A DNA stretch of 64,000 nt from Mycobacterium gordonae. GTDB lineage: Bacteria; Actinomycetota; Actinomycetes; Mycobacteriales; Mycobacteriaceae. The notes under the pieces were generated by a model that searched no databases, was not told the DNA's origin, and was given only the letters and a program-made list of their open reading frames with translations. Shown here piece by piece: positions 37,536 through 46,764 of this stretch (positions within the stretch are counted from its first letter, which is position 1; each line of letters opens with the position of its first letter). Where the stretch lies: assembly GCF_002101675.1 (NCBI RefSeq), contig NZ_LQOY01000081.1:1-64000 (forward strand), read 5' to 3'. The translations under genes were made by a program, and so were the position numbers.

Positions 37536-37775
37536 TGCGCATTCCTCCGATGGCGTTGCACGCCGCCGAACTTCGGTGGTGCATTGTTGCTATTCGCAGC
37601 GTACGGCCCGAGATCCAGTGTCAGCCGTGCGGCTTCGCTAACCCGGCAGAATGCCTCGCCGCCCCTCAAGTCCTTACCAGGATGCGGTTGGGCGCGCCGG
37701 AGCCACCCCGCACCGACATTGCCGACGAACTGTGCAGACCCGCCGTAGGAAGACCAGCTGGTCCACCAGTGCGCG

Positions 37776-39479
37776 TCAGCCCGGAGCGCCGGGGAGCCCG
37801 GTGGCGCCGGCGCCACCCAGCAGTTGCCCGCGGGCGCCCCCGTTGCCGGCGACCCCGCCGGTGCCGCCGATGCCGCCCGTCCCGGGCGCTCCGCCGGGAC
37901 CGCCGTTGCCGCCGTCGCCGCCGCTGCCGAGCAGCCTGGCGGCCCCGCCATCGCCACCCGTTCCGCCTGGACCACCAGGGGAATTAATGAATGCGGTGCC
38001 ACTGCCCCCAGCACCTCCCGCGCCGCCTGCTCCGCCCGCGCCGATCCAGCCGGCGGTTCCGCCGGCACCTCCCGCGCCGCCCTTCACACCGGTGAAGGCG
38101 ATCGGGTCGAAGCCGCTGGTCCCACCGGCGCCACCGGCGCCACCGTTGCCGAAGAGGTTCGCGAAGCCACCGGCGCCGCCGATGCCGCCGGGCCCGCGTC
38201 CTCCGGCTGCACTTCCGGCGTTGCCGCCGGCTCCGCCGTTTCCGAACTGGCCTGCCACGCCGCCCGCACCGCCATTGCCGCCCCCGGCATTGCCGTTGCC
38301 GCCCGCGCCGCCGGCCCCGCCGTTACCAAACAGCCGGGCCGCACCGCCGGCACCGCCGGCACCGCCGATATTGGTGCTGTTGGTGACGATCGACCCGCCG
38401 GTCCCGCCGCCGCCGCCGTTGCCGTACAACAGTCCGCCGACGCCGCCGTTGCCTCCGCCTCCGCCATTGCTGAACGAGCCGGTTCCGCCGGCCCCCCCTG
38501 CGCCGCCGTCGCCGATCAGCCCAACAGATCCGCCGGTACCGCCTGCGCCGCCAGGGCTGCTGCCACCGATGGCGCTCCCGCCGGCCCCGCCGGCTCCGCC
38601 GTGGCCGATGAGCTGTACTGAACCGCCCGCGCCGCCCGCTCCGCTGAGGCCACCGCCACCGAGTCCCGCGCCGCCCAGCCCACCTATCCCGCCAGTGCCA
38701 CCATTGCCGAATAACGCGGTTCCACCGGCACCACCCGCGCCACCGGGGCCACCTAGTGCGAGGTCGGCCGGATTGATTCCACCTTGGCCCCCTTGTCCGC
38801 CGACCCCGCCGTTGCCGAACAGGCCGCCAGCACCGCCGGCGCCGCCCATGCCGCCCGCACCGCCGGGCCCGGTCATGACGGTGGCACCCACTCCACCCGT
38901 TCCTCCGGCGCCGCCGGTCCCGTACAGCCACCCGCCGTTGCCGCCCGCGCCGCCGGCGGCCCCCACACCACCGACCCCGCCGGCGCCGCCGTTGCCGATC
39001 AACCCGGCGGCTCCGCCCGCACCACCGGCCACGCCGGCGCTGACTCCGGCAGCGCCGTTGCCCCCGTTGCCGTACAGCAGCCCGCCGGCCCCGCCGGCCG
39101 CGCCCGGTGTCGCGCCGTCGGCGCCGTTGCCGATCAACGGGCGTCCGAGCAGCACCTGAGTGGGGGTGTTGATCGCGTTGAGCAGGGTCTGCTCGACATT
39201 GCCGGCTTCCGCAGCCGCGTAGGCGTTCGCACCGCCGGTCATCAGTTCGACGAATTGGGCATGGAACGCCGACGCCTGTGCGCTCAACGCCTGGTAGGCC
39301 TGCGCGTGGCCGCCGAACATGGAGGCGATGAGCACAGTCACCTCGTCGGCACCCGCGGCCAGCACGCCGGTGGTGGGAAACGCTGCGGCGGCGTTAGCAG
39401 CGGACAGCGTCGAGCCGATGCTCGCCAGGTCCGAGGCAGCGGCAGCCACCCACTCCGGCGCCGCGATCACATACGCCAT
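37776..39479 (-). CDS. PE_PGRS family protein (complete)
   Basis: A 567-residue PE_PGRS protein. The PE domain (residues 1-95, [22 protein letters not shown]) ends with the YxxxE secretion signal (YAAAE). The linker [11 protein letters not shown] follows near 111, then about 440 residues of GGxGGxGG repeats with short unique words ([18 protein letters not shown]), ending GLPGAPG. There is no extra C-terminal domain. It occupies the place of Rv1394c-Rv1398c of H37Rv and so is probably an insertion or replacement. Confidence 0.92.
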   Translation of the reverse strand: MAYVIAAPEWVAAAASDLASIGSTLSAANAAAAFPTTGVLAAGADEVTVLIASMFGGHAQAYQALSAQASAFHAQFVELMTGGANAYAAAEAGNVEQTLLNAINTPTQVLLGRPLIGNGADGATPGAAGGAGGLLYGNGGNGAAGVSAGVAGGAGGAAGLIGNGGAGGVGGVGAAGGAGGNGGWLYGTGGAGGTGGVGATVMTGPGGAGGMGGAGGAGGLFGNGGVGGQGGQGGINPADLALGGPGGAGGAGGTALFGNGGTGGIGGLGGAGLGGGGLSGAGGAGGSVQLIGHGGAGGAGGSAIGGSSPGGAGGTGGSVGLIGDGGAGGAGGTGSFSNGGGGGNGGVGGLLYGNGGGGGTGGSIVTNSTNIGGAGGAGGAARLFGNGGAGGAGGNGNAGGGNGGAGGVAGQFGNGGAGGNAGSAAGGRGPGGIGGAGGFANLFGNGGAGGAGGTSGFDPIAFTGVKGGAGGAGGTAGWIGAGGAGGAGGAGGSGTAFINSPGGPGGTGGDGGAARLLGSGGDGGNGGPGGAPGTGGIGGTGGVAGNGGARGQLLGGAGATGLPGAPG

Positions 39480-39591
39480 TGCGTACCTCCCGACAGGTAG
39501 CGTCAAGCCCGACCGGATCATCCTATGGCGAGTCTGTCATTAGATTCGGGTTTTCAGAGCAATCGCCAAAAACGTTCTTAGGCAACCAATT

Positions 39592-40554
39592 TCAGGGGTG
39601 CAACGCCTTCTTCAGCGCCGCCAGGCCGCGGTTGGTCGCCTCCGCTGCCGCCGGTACCACCAGGCCGAAACTGACGTAGCCGTGCACCATGTCGGGCTCA
39701 TTGACCAGCTCGACCGGGACACCGGCTTCACTCAGCAGTTCCGCATACCGCGCGCCGTCGTCGCGCAGCGGGTCGTGATGAGCGGTGCCGATGAAGGCCG
39801 GTGGCAGCCCGGTCAGTACGCCATTACCCGGCGCCAGGTTCACCGGCAGGGTGGTGTGGTCGCTGACGTCGAGGTGGGGGACGTACCAGCTCAGGAACGC
39901 GTCGATGACGTCCTCGTCGAGGATGTGGGCGTCGGCGTTCTCGGTGAACGACGGCAGCGTCCTATCGCCGATGCACGACGGGTACCACAACAGCTGAAAT
40001 ACCACCGACGGCCCGCCGTGGTCCCGCGCGAGATGCGCCATGATCGCCGAGATATTGCCGCCGGCGGAGTCCCCTGCGACCGCGATCCGGGACGCGTCAC
40101 CCCCAAGCTCCGCGGCGTTCTCGCCGACCCAGCGCAGGGCGGCCCAGCTGTCCTCGATTGCGGCAGGGTGCGGGTGCTCGGGGGCGAGACGGTAGTCCAC
40201 CGACACCACGATCGCCTCCGCGCCCACAGCGTGCGCGCGCGCGACGTGGTCGTGGGTGTCCAGGTCGCCGAGCGCCCAGCCGCCGCCGTGGTAGAAGACG
40301 ACCACCGGCAGGTTGCCCGCCGCCGCGGTGGGGGGCCAGTAGACCCGCACCGGAATGTCGGCGTGTTCGCCGTAGCCGATGGTGCGGTCCTCGATCCGCA
40401 GATCCGGCAGCAATTCTGGGGGCGCCTTCAGCGCGGCCAGCTGAGCGCGGGCAACCTCGACGCCGTCGGAAGCTTTGAACGTCATCGGAACGGCATCGAG
40501 CAGCATCTTCAGCAGCGGATCGATTTCCGGTCGGGTATCGGTCGGGTCCGTCAT
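39592..40554 (-). CDS. lipH: Hormone-sensitive-lipase-family esterase LipH
   Basis: Alpha/beta-hydrolase esterase of 320 residues. The oxyanion motif is FYHGGGWALGDLDTHD and the nucleophile elbow GDSAGG. The acid is in HDPLRDDGARY and the His in MVHGYVSF. The sequence tracks M. tuberculosis LipH, including IDPLLKMLLDAVPMTF at the N-terminus. It starts 25 bases after the lipI stop, so the two paralogues are cotranscribed. Confidence 0.92.
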   Translation of the reverse strand: MTDPTDTRPEIDPLLKMLLDAVPMTFKASDGVEVARAQLAALKAPPELLPDLRIEDRTIGYGEHADIPVRVYWPPTAAAGNLPVVVFYHGGGWALGDLDTHDHVARAHAVGAEAIVVSVDYRLAPEHPHPAAIEDSWAALRWVGENAAELGGDASRIAVAGDSAGGNISAIMAHLARDHGGPSVVFQLLWYPSCIGDRTLPSFTENADAHILDEDVIDAFLSWYVPHLDVSDHTTLPVNLAPGNGVLTGLPPAFIGTAHHDPLRDDGARYAELLSEAGVPVELVNEPDMVHGYVSFGLVVPAAAEATNRGLAALKKALHP

Positions 40555-40579
40555 GGAACCAGCGTATGCATGCCGGTGA

Positions 40580-41545
40580 CTAGCCGTGCAGCGCAACGCG
40601 CAAAGCCGCTAAACCTCGATCCATCGCGGTCGTGGCGGCTGGCACCACACCGGCGTACCCGACGTAGCCGTGCACCATCGTCTCGGCGTTGTGCACCTCG
40701 GCAGGCACGCCGGCCCCGGCCAGGAGCTCGCCGTACTTGATGCCGTCGTCGCGCAGCGGGTCGAAGCCGGCAACGGCGATATAGGCGGAAGGCAGGCCGG
40801 CGAGGTTGTCCGCCCGTCCCGGAGCCATGCCAGGCGGCGGGTTCGACATGTCGACTTCGCCTGCGTACCAACGGGAGAAGTCGGCAATGGCCTTCGCGTC
40901 CAGGATCAGCGCGTTCGCGTTCTCGGTGAATGACGGCAGCGACGTGTCCCACATGGTGGAGGGGTACCACAGCAATTGGAAGGCGAGGGCCGGCCCGCCT
41001 TCGTCACGGGCCCGCTGGGCCACCGCGGCCGCAATCGTGCCACCCGCCGAGTCGCCGGCGACAGCGATCCGGCTGGTGTCGGCGCCGATCTCGGACCCGA
41101 ACTCGGCAACCCATCTCGTTGCCGCCCAGGCGTCCTCGACGGCGGCGGGGTAGGGGTGTTCGGGTGCCAGGCGGTAATCGACGGAAACCACGATCGCGTC
41201 GGCGCCGACCGCATGCTGGCGCGATGTGCCGTCATGTGTGTCGAGGTCACCCATCACAAAGCCGCCGCCGTGAAAGAACACGACCACCGGTGCGGTGTTT
41301 TGCGTTGGCGGCCAATAGATTCTGATGTCGATGGGTCCGCCCGGGCCGTCGATCGCACGGTCTTCGACCCGCAGTTCGGGATGCACCGCCCTGCGCGGCA
41401 GGTCACGCAGTCGTTGTCGTACGGCATCGATTCCGTCGTCGGTTGATAGCCGAAAGGGAACCGCATCCAGTACCTTCAGCAGGATGGGATCGACCCCGGG
41501 TTTCTCATTACCCCGAAGCAAGGCGGTGTCGTCGAAATTCGGCAT
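40580..41545 (-). CDS. lipI: Hormone-sensitive-lipase-family esterase LipI
   Basis: Alpha/beta-hydrolase of 321 residues, paralogue of the adjacent LipH. It has [36 protein letters not shown]-type acid segment ([12 protein letters not shown]) and HGYVGYAG for the catalytic His. The N-terminal [16 protein letters not shown] and [14 protein letters not shown] match LipI. The ATG at 41545 lies exactly six bases after a TACGGT -10, so the mRNA is probably leaderless. Confidence 0.92.
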   Translation of the reverse strand: MPNFDDTALLRGNEKPGVDPILLKVLDAVPFRLSTDDGIDAVRQRLRDLPRRAVHPELRVEDRAIDGPGGPIDIRIYWPPTQNTAPVVVFFHGGGFVMGDLDTHDGTSRQHAVGADAIVVSVDYRLAPEHPYPAAVEDAWAATRWVAEFGSEIGADTSRIAVAGDSAGGTIAAAVAQRARDEGGPALAFQLLWYPSTMWDTSLPSFTENANALILDAKAIADFSRWYAGEVDMSNPPPGMAPGRADNLAGLPSAYIAVAGFDPLRDDGIKYGELLAGAGVPAEVHNAETMVHGYVGYAGVVPAATTAMDRGLAALRVALHG

Positions 41546-41550
41546 GGAGG

Positions 41551-41557
41551 TACCGTA
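41551..41557. promoter_or_regulatory. Overlapping divergent -10 elements (lipI and YhhN gene)
   Basis: The plus strand reads TACCGT at 41551-41556, and the minus strand reads TACGGT over 41557-41552. Both fit TAnnnT and share five base pairs. The minus element predicts a start at the A of the lipI ATG (41545); the plus element predicts one near 41563, 8 bases before ATG 41571. Confidence 0.5.
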
Positions 41558-41570
41558 CGCATCCCGCCTG

Positions 41571-42269
41571 ATGGTCTTTGGCTGGGTGGCGGCCGGGTGG
41601 GCGGGAATCGCCTACGGGGTCTATCTGACGGTCATCGCGCTGCGCCTGCCCCCGGGCAGCGAACTCACCGGACATTGGATTGCGCAACCACCGTTCAAGG
41701 CGTCGATGGCGCTGCTGCTGATGGTGGCCGCGTTCGCGCATCCCGTCGTACGCGAGCGACGCTGGCTGGTGCCGGCCCTGCTGTTCTCCGCCGGTGGTGA
41801 CTGGCTGCTGGCGATCCCGTGGTGGACCATGTCGTTCGTCCTGGGCCTGGGTTCATTCCTGTTGGCCCACATCTGTTTTCTGGGCGCGCTGGTTCCGCAT
41901 GTCACGCCGGCGCGGCCGCGCGTGGCGGCCGCCGCGGTGATGGTGCTGGCCTCGGTGTCGATGCTGATCTGGTTCTGGCCGCACCTGAACAACGGCAAGG
42001 AAAACCTAACCCTCCCGGTCACCGTCTACATCACCGTGCTGTCGGCGATGGTGTGCACCGCGCTGCTGGCCAAGCTGCCCACCATCTGGACGGCCGTGGG
42101 CGCGGTGTGTTTCGCGGCGTCGGATTCGATGATCGCGATCAGCCGGTTCATCCTGGGCAACGAGGCGTTGGCGGTGCCGATCTGGTGGTCGTATGCCGCC
42201 GCTGAGATCCTCATCACGGCCGGTTTCTTCTTCGGCCGCACCGACGTGGCCGCGGCCGCCGAGAACTAG
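41571..42269 (+). CDS. YhhN/TMEM86-family membrane protein (Rv1401-like)
   Basis: A 232-residue polytopic protein with about seven or eight hydrophobic helices, like the YhhN family (lysoplasmalogenase-type hydrolases in animals; the bacterial role is uncertain). Conserved-looking polar spots within helices include [13 protein letters not shown] and [11 protein letters not shown], the Asp residues expected for this family. ATG 41571 is chosen because the likely -10 at 41551-41556 lies downstream of ATG 41544, which would otherwise add nine residues and overlap the lipI start codon. Confidence 0.78.
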   Translation: MVFGWVAAGWAGIAYGVYLTVIALRLPPGSELTGHWIAQPPFKASMALLLMVAAFAHPVVRERRWLVPALLFSAGGDWLLAIPWWTMSFVLGLGSFLLAHICFLGALVPHVTPARPRVAAAAVMVLASVSMLIWFWPHLNNGKENLTLPVTVYITVLSAMVCTALLAKLPTIWTAVGAVCFAASDSMIAISRFILGNEALAVPIWWSYAAAEILITAGFFFGRTDVAAAAEN

Positions 42270-42301
42270 TTGTCGCTGCCCGCGGTTACGGTGGCCGCAC
42301 C

Positions 42302-44332
42302 GTGACCAGAAAAAGTCTGTCTGACAAGGCAACTCGGCACACTGCCGGCGCGGTCGCCGAGGTGGAGCCGATCGCCCGGGTGCTGCCGATGCTCTCGGTG
42401 CCGCACCTGGACCGCGAGTTCGACTACCTCGTGCCCCCTGAGCAATCCGACGACGCCCAGCCCGGGGTGCGGGTCCGGGTGCGTTTCCACGGTCGGCTGG
42501 TCGACGCGTTCGTGCTGGAACGACGCAACGACACCGACCATCAGGGAAAGCTCGGCTGGCTGGACCGGGTGGTTTCCGCCGAACCCGTCCTCACTCCGGA
42601 GATCCGGCGACTGGTCGAAGCGGTCGCTGCGCGCTACGCCGGCACCAGGCCGGATGTGCTGCGCCTGGCGGTGCCGGCCCGGCACGCCAGGGTCGAGAAG
42701 GAACTGACCGCCATACCGCCGCTGCCGGTGGTGCAACCGGTGGATCCCACCGCCTGGCAAGGGTACGGTCGTGGCGGTCAATTCCTGGATGCGCTGGCCC
42801 AATCGCGGGCCGCTCGCGCGGTGTGGCAGGCGCTGCCGGGGGAGTCGTGGGCGGACCGGTTCGCCGAGGCCGCCGCCCAGACCGTGGCGGCCGGCCACTC
42901 GGCGCTGGCGATCGTGCCCGATCAACGCGATCTGGACCGGTTGTGGCAGGCGGCCGTGGCGCGGATCGACGAGGCCAGCGTGGTGGCGCTGTCGGCCGGG
43001 CTGGGTCCGGCCGCGCGGTACCGGCGGTGGCTGGCCGCGCTGCGGGGCAGCGCGCGCGTGGTGATCGGGACCCGCAGCGCGGTGTTTGCGCCGGTGGCCG
43101 ATCTCGGATTGGTCATGGTGTGGTCGGACGCCGACGACAGCCTGGCCGAGCCGCGGGCGCCGTATCCGCACGCCCGCGAGGTGGCGATGCTGCGCGCGCA
43201 CCAGGCGCGCTGCGCCGCACTGATCGGCGGCTACTCCCGGACCGCGGAGGCTCAGGCGCTGGTGGGCACCGGCTGGGCGCAGGACATCGTGGCGGCCCGG
43301 CCGGTGGTGCGCGCCCGCACGCCGCGGGTGGTGGCGCTCGACGACAGCGGGTATGCCGACGAGCGCGACCCGGCGGCACACACCGCCCGCCTGCCCTCGA
43401 TCGCGCTGCGCGCCGCGCGATCCGCGCTGGAATCCGGTGCGCCGGTGCTCGTGCAAGTGCCGCGGCGCGGCTATGTGCCGTCGCTGGCGTGCGGTCGTTG
43501 CCGGGCGATCGCGCGCTGTCGGCATTGCACCGGACCGCTGGCGCTGGCCGATCGCGGTGGCGGTGCCAGGTGCCGGTGGTGCGGCCGGGCCGACCCAGCG
43601 CTGCGCTGCGCCCGATGCGGGTCGGACGCGGTCCGTGCGGTGGTCGTCGGTGCGCGGCGCACCGCCGAGGAACTCGGCCGGGCATTCCCAGGCACTCCGG
43701 TGGTCACCTCCGCGGGTGATGTCATCGTGTCCCAGGTGCCCGCGCGGCCGGCGCTGGTGGTCGCCACTCCCGGCGCCGAACCGTGCGCTGTGGACGGCTA
43801 CGGTGCCGCATTGCTGCTCGATACCTGGGCGCTGCTGGGGCGGCAGGACCTGCGCGCGGCGGAGGACGCGCTGTGGCGCTGGATGAACGCCGCCGCCCTG
43901 GTACGGTCCCGCGGCGCCGGCGGGGTGGTGACCGTGGTCGCCGAATCGGCGCTGCCGACGGTGCAGTCACTGATTCGCTGGGATCCGGTCGGTCACGCCG
44001 ACGCCGAGCTCGCGGCCCGGGCCGAGGTGGGCCTGCCGCCCGCTGTGCACATCGCTGCCCTGGACGGCACCGCCGAGGCGGTGGCGGCCCTGCTCGACGA
44101 GGCGCGACTACCCGACGGGGCGGAGTTGCTGGGCCCGGTGGAGCTGCCCGCCGGAGCGCGTCGGCCGGCGGGCCTCGCGGCCGACGCCGCGGTCGCCAGG
44201 ATGCTGGTGCGGGTGCGTCGGGAAGACGGTCTGCGGTTGGCCGCCGCGCTGCGTGGTGCGGTCGGGGTGCTCAGTGCCCGGCAAACCCATGAGCCGGTTC
44301 GGATCCAGATCGACCCGCTGCACATCGGGTGA
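42302..44332 (+). CDS. priA: PriA-like primosomal protein with degenerate helicase motifs
   Basis: A 676-residue homologue of PriA/N' by layout: 3'-DNA-binding domain (VLPMLSVPHLDREFDYLVP), helicase core, Zn-binding Cys cluster (CGRCRAIARCRHC, CRWCG, CARCG) and C-terminal domain. The Walker A (GSGKT) is replaced by PGESWADRF and the DEAH box by SDADDS, so ATP hydrolysis is unlikely. This loss is known for actinobacterial PriA. It starts at GTG 42302, 9 bases after a TACGGT element (42287-42292). Confidence 0.9.
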   Translation: MTRKSLSDKATRHTAGAVAEVEPIARVLPMLSVPHLDREFDYLVPPEQSDDAQPGVRVRVRFHGRLVDAFVLERRNDTDHQGKLGWLDRVVSAEPVLTPEIRRLVEAVAARYAGTRPDVLRLAVPARHARVEKELTAIPPLPVVQPVDPTAWQGYGRGGQFLDALAQSRAARAVWQALPGESWADRFAEAAAQTVAAGHSALAIVPDQRDLDRLWQAAVARIDEASVVALSAGLGPAARYRRWLAALRGSARVVIGTRSAVFAPVADLGLVMVWSDADDSLAEPRAPYPHAREVAMLRAHQARCAALIGGYSRTAEAQALVGTGWAQDIVAARPVVRARTPRVVALDDSGYADERDPAAHTARLPSIALRAARSALESGAPVLVQVPRRGYVPSLACGRCRAIARCRHCTGPLALADRGGGARCRWCGRADPALRCARCGSDAVRAVVVGARRTAEELGRAFPGTPVVTSAGDVIVSQVPARPALVVATPGAEPCAVDGYGAALLLDTWALLGRQDLRAAEDALWRWMNAAALVRSRGAGGVVTVVAESALPTVQSLIRWDPVGHADAELAARAEVGLPPAVHIAALDGTAEAVAALLDEARLPDGAELLGPVELPAGARRPAGLAADAAVARMLVRVRREDGLRLAAALRGAVGVLSARQTHEPVRIQIDPLHIG

Positions 44333-44338
44333 TCTGGA

Positions 44339-45151
44339 TCAGCGCTTTCGTGCGGTGAAAATCAAGTATTCCCAACGCATTACGCCGCCACTGAGGTATT
44401 CAGCGCAGAGTTCGGCCAGTTCGGCGTCGAGTGCGGCGACGCAGGCCGGATCGCCGGCGATCTGCCGGTAGGCGTTGACGACGGGGCCGTAGTGCGTCTT
44501 GAAATAGTCACGACAGGCTTCGGGGGAGTCGAATCGGTCGACCCGCAACGCCCCCGTTCGGGTGCGGATATCGCTGACGTGATCGCCGAAGAGCACGCTG
44601 ATGTATCTCGGGCATCCCCACCATGCCTCGTGCGGGGCTCTGGGGTGCATCGTCGGCCGGAAGGGCCGCACGGCCGACAGCAACCGGCCGTAGAAGCCGT
44701 CCGGCGTCCAGCTCAGCACGCTGATCTTGCCGCCCCGGCGACAGACCCGGGCCATTTCGTCGGCGGTGCGCTGCTGGCGGGGGGCGAACATGGCCCCGAT
44801 CGATGAGAGCACCGCATCGAACTCCCCGGCCCGGAAGGGCAGCGCCTCGGCGTTGGCCTCGCGCCAACTCAGCCGCAGCCCCTGCTCGGCCGCTCGCAGC
44901 TGGGCATGTTGCAGCAACTCGGGGGTCAGGTCGATGGCAGTCACGTGGGCGCCGGCCACGGCGGCCGGTATTGACGCGTTGCCGGTACCGGCGGCGACGT
45001 CGAGCACCTGGTCACCAGGGCCGATGCCCGAGACGGTGGGCAGTATCTGACCCAGCGGCGCCAACACCTCGTCGGCGTATGCGGGGTAGTCGCCGAGCTG
45101 CCACATGGCCCGGTGCGTCGTTACCGGGGATTCGCAGACGGAGCTGGTCAT
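44339..45151 (-). CDS. SAM-dependent methyltransferase (Rv1403c-like)
   Basis: A 270-residue class I methyltransferase, paralogue of the gene at 45797-46621 (shared THRAMWxLGDYxxxAxEV, LDVAAGxGN, LTPELLQ, WEYL). Motif I is QVLDVAAGTGNASIPAA. The substrate is unknown. The ATG at 45151 has GGAGAT upstream. It is divergent from the MarR gene; in M. tuberculosis the Rv1404 regulator was reported to repress both flanking methyltransferases and to affect acid adaptation. Confidence 0.85.
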   Translation of the reverse strand: MTSSVCESPVTTHRAMWQLGDYPAYADEVLAPLGQILPTVSGIGPGDQVLDVAAGTGNASIPAAVAGAHVTAIDLTPELLQHAQLRAAEQGLRLSWREANAEALPFRAGEFDAVLSSIGAMFAPRQQRTADEMARVCRRGGKISVLSWTPDGFYGRLLSAVRPFRPTMHPRAPHEAWWGCPRYISVLFGDHVSDIRTRTGALRVDRFDSPEACRDYFKTHYGPVVNAYRQIAGDPACVAALDAELAELCAEYLSGGVMRWEYLIFTARKR

Positions 45152-45296
45152 CGGATCTCCTGCGGGGTCGGGGTTGCCGCCACCACAGCAAAACATCCGT
45201 GAGCAACTATATGAAGGGGCAACAATTAAGGTATTCGATTATAGGAGGCTGTTACAATTTCTCTGCTCTAGCTAGGCACCGGGGAAGGGGGCTTCG
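45152..45296. promoter_or_regulatory. MarR/methyltransferase divergent promoter region with candidate operator
   Basis: An AT-rich stretch (45200-45260) separates the divergent genes. TATGAAGGGGCAA at 45210-45222 matches TATGCATAGGCAA (46677-46689, upstream of the second methyltransferase) at 10 of 13 positions, in the same orientation. It may be part of the binding site of the MarR protein. This is a by-eye match only. Confidence 0.35.
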
Positions 45297-45776
45297 ATGG
45301 CAACAGAGAATGCGATGACCGAGTCGCTGGACATGATCACCGATTCGTTGTTGACGGCGTCACGGCTGTTGGTCGGAATCTCGGCGAATTCCATTGCGGC
45401 CGTGGACGACACAATCACCATCCCGCAGTTCCGCACGCTGGTCATCCTGTCCAATCGCGGTCCGGTCAACCTGGCGACGCTGGCGACGCTGTTGGGCGTG
45501 CAACCCTCGGCCACCGGCCGCATGGTCGATCGGCTGGTCAGCGCCGGTCTGATTGACCGCATGCCACATCCGACCTCGCGCCGGGAACTGCTCGCGACCC
45601 TCACCAAGCGGGGCCGCGAAGTGGTCGCGAAGGTGACCGCGAACCGGCGCAGCGAGATAGCTCGCATCGTCGAGAAGATGCCGGCAGCCGAACGTCACGG
45701 GCTGGTCCGCGCGCTCACCGCGTTCACCGCGGCCGGCGGCGAACCCGACGCCCACGTCGAGTTGCTCGACATGTGA
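45297..45776 (+). CDS. MarR-family transcriptional regulator (Rv1404-like)
   Basis: A 159-residue winged-helix dimeric repressor. The N-terminal dimerisation helix is followed by the DNA-binding wHTH (ITIPQFRTLVILSNRGPVNLATLATLLGVQPSATGRMVDRLVSAGLIDRM) and the wing (RRELLATLTKRG). It lies between two paralogous methyltransferase genes, which are its probable targets, and is preceded by AAGGGGG. Confidence 0.9.
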   Translation: MATENAMTESLDMITDSLLTASRLLVGISANSIAAVDDTITIPQFRTLVILSNRGPVNLATLATLLGVQPSATGRMVDRLVSAGLIDRMPHPTSRRELLATLTKRGREVVAKVTANRRSEIARIVEKMPAAERHGLVRALTAFTAAGGEPDAHVELLDM

Positions 45777-45796
45777 GCGCCGGATCGCTCCCGTTT

Positions 45797-46621
45797 TCAC
45801 CGCTTGTGCGCGGTGAGCAGCAGGTATTCCCATTCCATGGCGCCGTTCGTCAGATATTCATCGGCCAGTTCGACTAGTTGGGCGTCGAGTTCGGCGGCCA
45901 GCACCCCGTTGCCACCAATGTTGTCGTACGCCTCGATCGTCGGGCCGTAGTTGTTCTTGAAGTAGTCGTGGACGTCCTGCGCGGTGTCGAAACGTGTCAC
46001 CTCGAGCAGTCCGCGCCGGGTGTCGACGTCGGTGACGCGGTCCCCAAGCAGTCCCGTGATGTAAGCCTCACGTCCCCACAGGGCGGACGGCGGCAGGTCC
46101 GACGACAGGCTGGGCCGGTACGGCCTGATGGTCGCCAGCATCCGGCCGAAGAAGCCCTCGTGCGTCCAGCTGATCAGGCCGATCGTCCCGCCGGGGCGGC
46201 ACACCCGGACCAGCTCGTCGGCGGCGCACTGGTGATCCGGTGCGAACATCACTCCGATGGCCGAGATTACCGCGTCGAATGCGTTGTCGCCGAAGGGAAG
46301 TGCCTGGGCGTTTGCCTCTTGGTAGTGCAACTTCAGGCACTCCGTTGAGGCGCGCGCCTGCGAGCGCTGCAGCAGTTCCGGGGTGAGGTCGGTCGACGTG
46401 ACGGTCGCGCCGGTCCTGGCTGCGGGCAGGGAGATGTTGCCCGATCCGGCGGCCACGTCGAGCACTTGAACACCCGGACCGATACCCGCGGCGGCGACCA
46501 GCAGCGGGCCCAGCGGGGCCATCACTTCTTCGGCCATCAGCGCGTAGTCGCCGAGGGCCCACATGGCCCGGTGGGTGGCCGCGAGCGTTTCGTCGGCGCG
46601 GATCGGGGTGTCGATTGTCAT
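45797..46621 (-). CDS. SAM-dependent methyltransferase (Rv1405c-like)
   Basis: A 274-residue class I methyltransferase. Motif I is QVLDVAAGSGNISLPAA, followed by STDLTPELL and FDAVISAIGVMFAP. It is a close paralogue of the Rv1403c-like protein on the other side of the MarR gene, so the pair arose by duplication around the regulator. AGGAGAT lies before the ATG at 46621. It shares the candidate operator at 46677-46689. Confidence 0.85.
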   Translation of the reverse strand: MTIDTPIRADETLAATHRAMWALGDYALMAEEVMAPLGPLLVAAAGIGPGVQVLDVAAGSGNISLPAARTGATVTSTDLTPELLQRSQARASTECLKLHYQEANAQALPFGDNAFDAVISAIGVMFAPDHQCAADELVRVCRPGGTIGLISWTHEGFFGRMLATIRPYRPSLSSDLPPSALWGREAYITGLLGDRVTDVDTRRGLLEVTRFDTAQDVHDYFKNNYGPTIEAYDNIGGNGVLAAELDAQLVELADEYLTNGAMEWEYLLLTAHKR

Positions 46622-46676
46622 GGTGGATCTCCTTGAGGGGAGTGAAGATCTGGATGTTTATGTCGTACGGACACAG

Positions 46677-46689
46677 TATGCATAGGCAA
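46677..46689. promoter_or_regulatory. Candidate MarR operator upstream of the second methyltransferase
   Basis: TATGCATAGGCAA, 56 bases upstream of the methyltransferase ATG, resembles TATGAAGGGGCAA at 45210-45222. It contains the palindrome TATGCATA. Confidence 0.35.
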
Positions 46690-46752
46690 GTTTGTAAGTC
46701 GCTGTGACTTCGCTGTCGGACTGTCGGGCGCCCGGCGGCGACGGTCAGTTCA

Positions 46753-46758
46753 TAGACT
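46753..46758 (+). promoter_or_regulatory. fmt -10 element (leaderless)
   Basis: TAGACT is followed by exactly six bases and then the GTG at 46765. This decides the fmt start in favour of 46765 over GTG 46759 and predicts a leaderless mRNA. Confidence 0.55.
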
Positions 46759-46764
46759 GTGCCG

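Noticed and set aside
37536..37775. Minus-strand frame running through the spacer between the PE_PGRS stop and the monooxygenase
   Set aside because: It continues from a shadow frame within the PGRS repeats, lacks its own start signal and resembles no protein.
37651..39159. Long plus-strand open frame of 502 codons, Pro-rich
   Set aside because: It is the antisense of the PE_PGRS gene; GGC repeats read as Pro/Ala codons on the other strand without stops. It has no non-repetitive domain or plausible start signal.
37776..39200. Regular repeats that could suggest a CRISPR array
   Set aside because: The periodicity is 9 bases (GGxGGx codons) in frame within a PE_PGRS gene, with no constant-length spacers and no cas genes.
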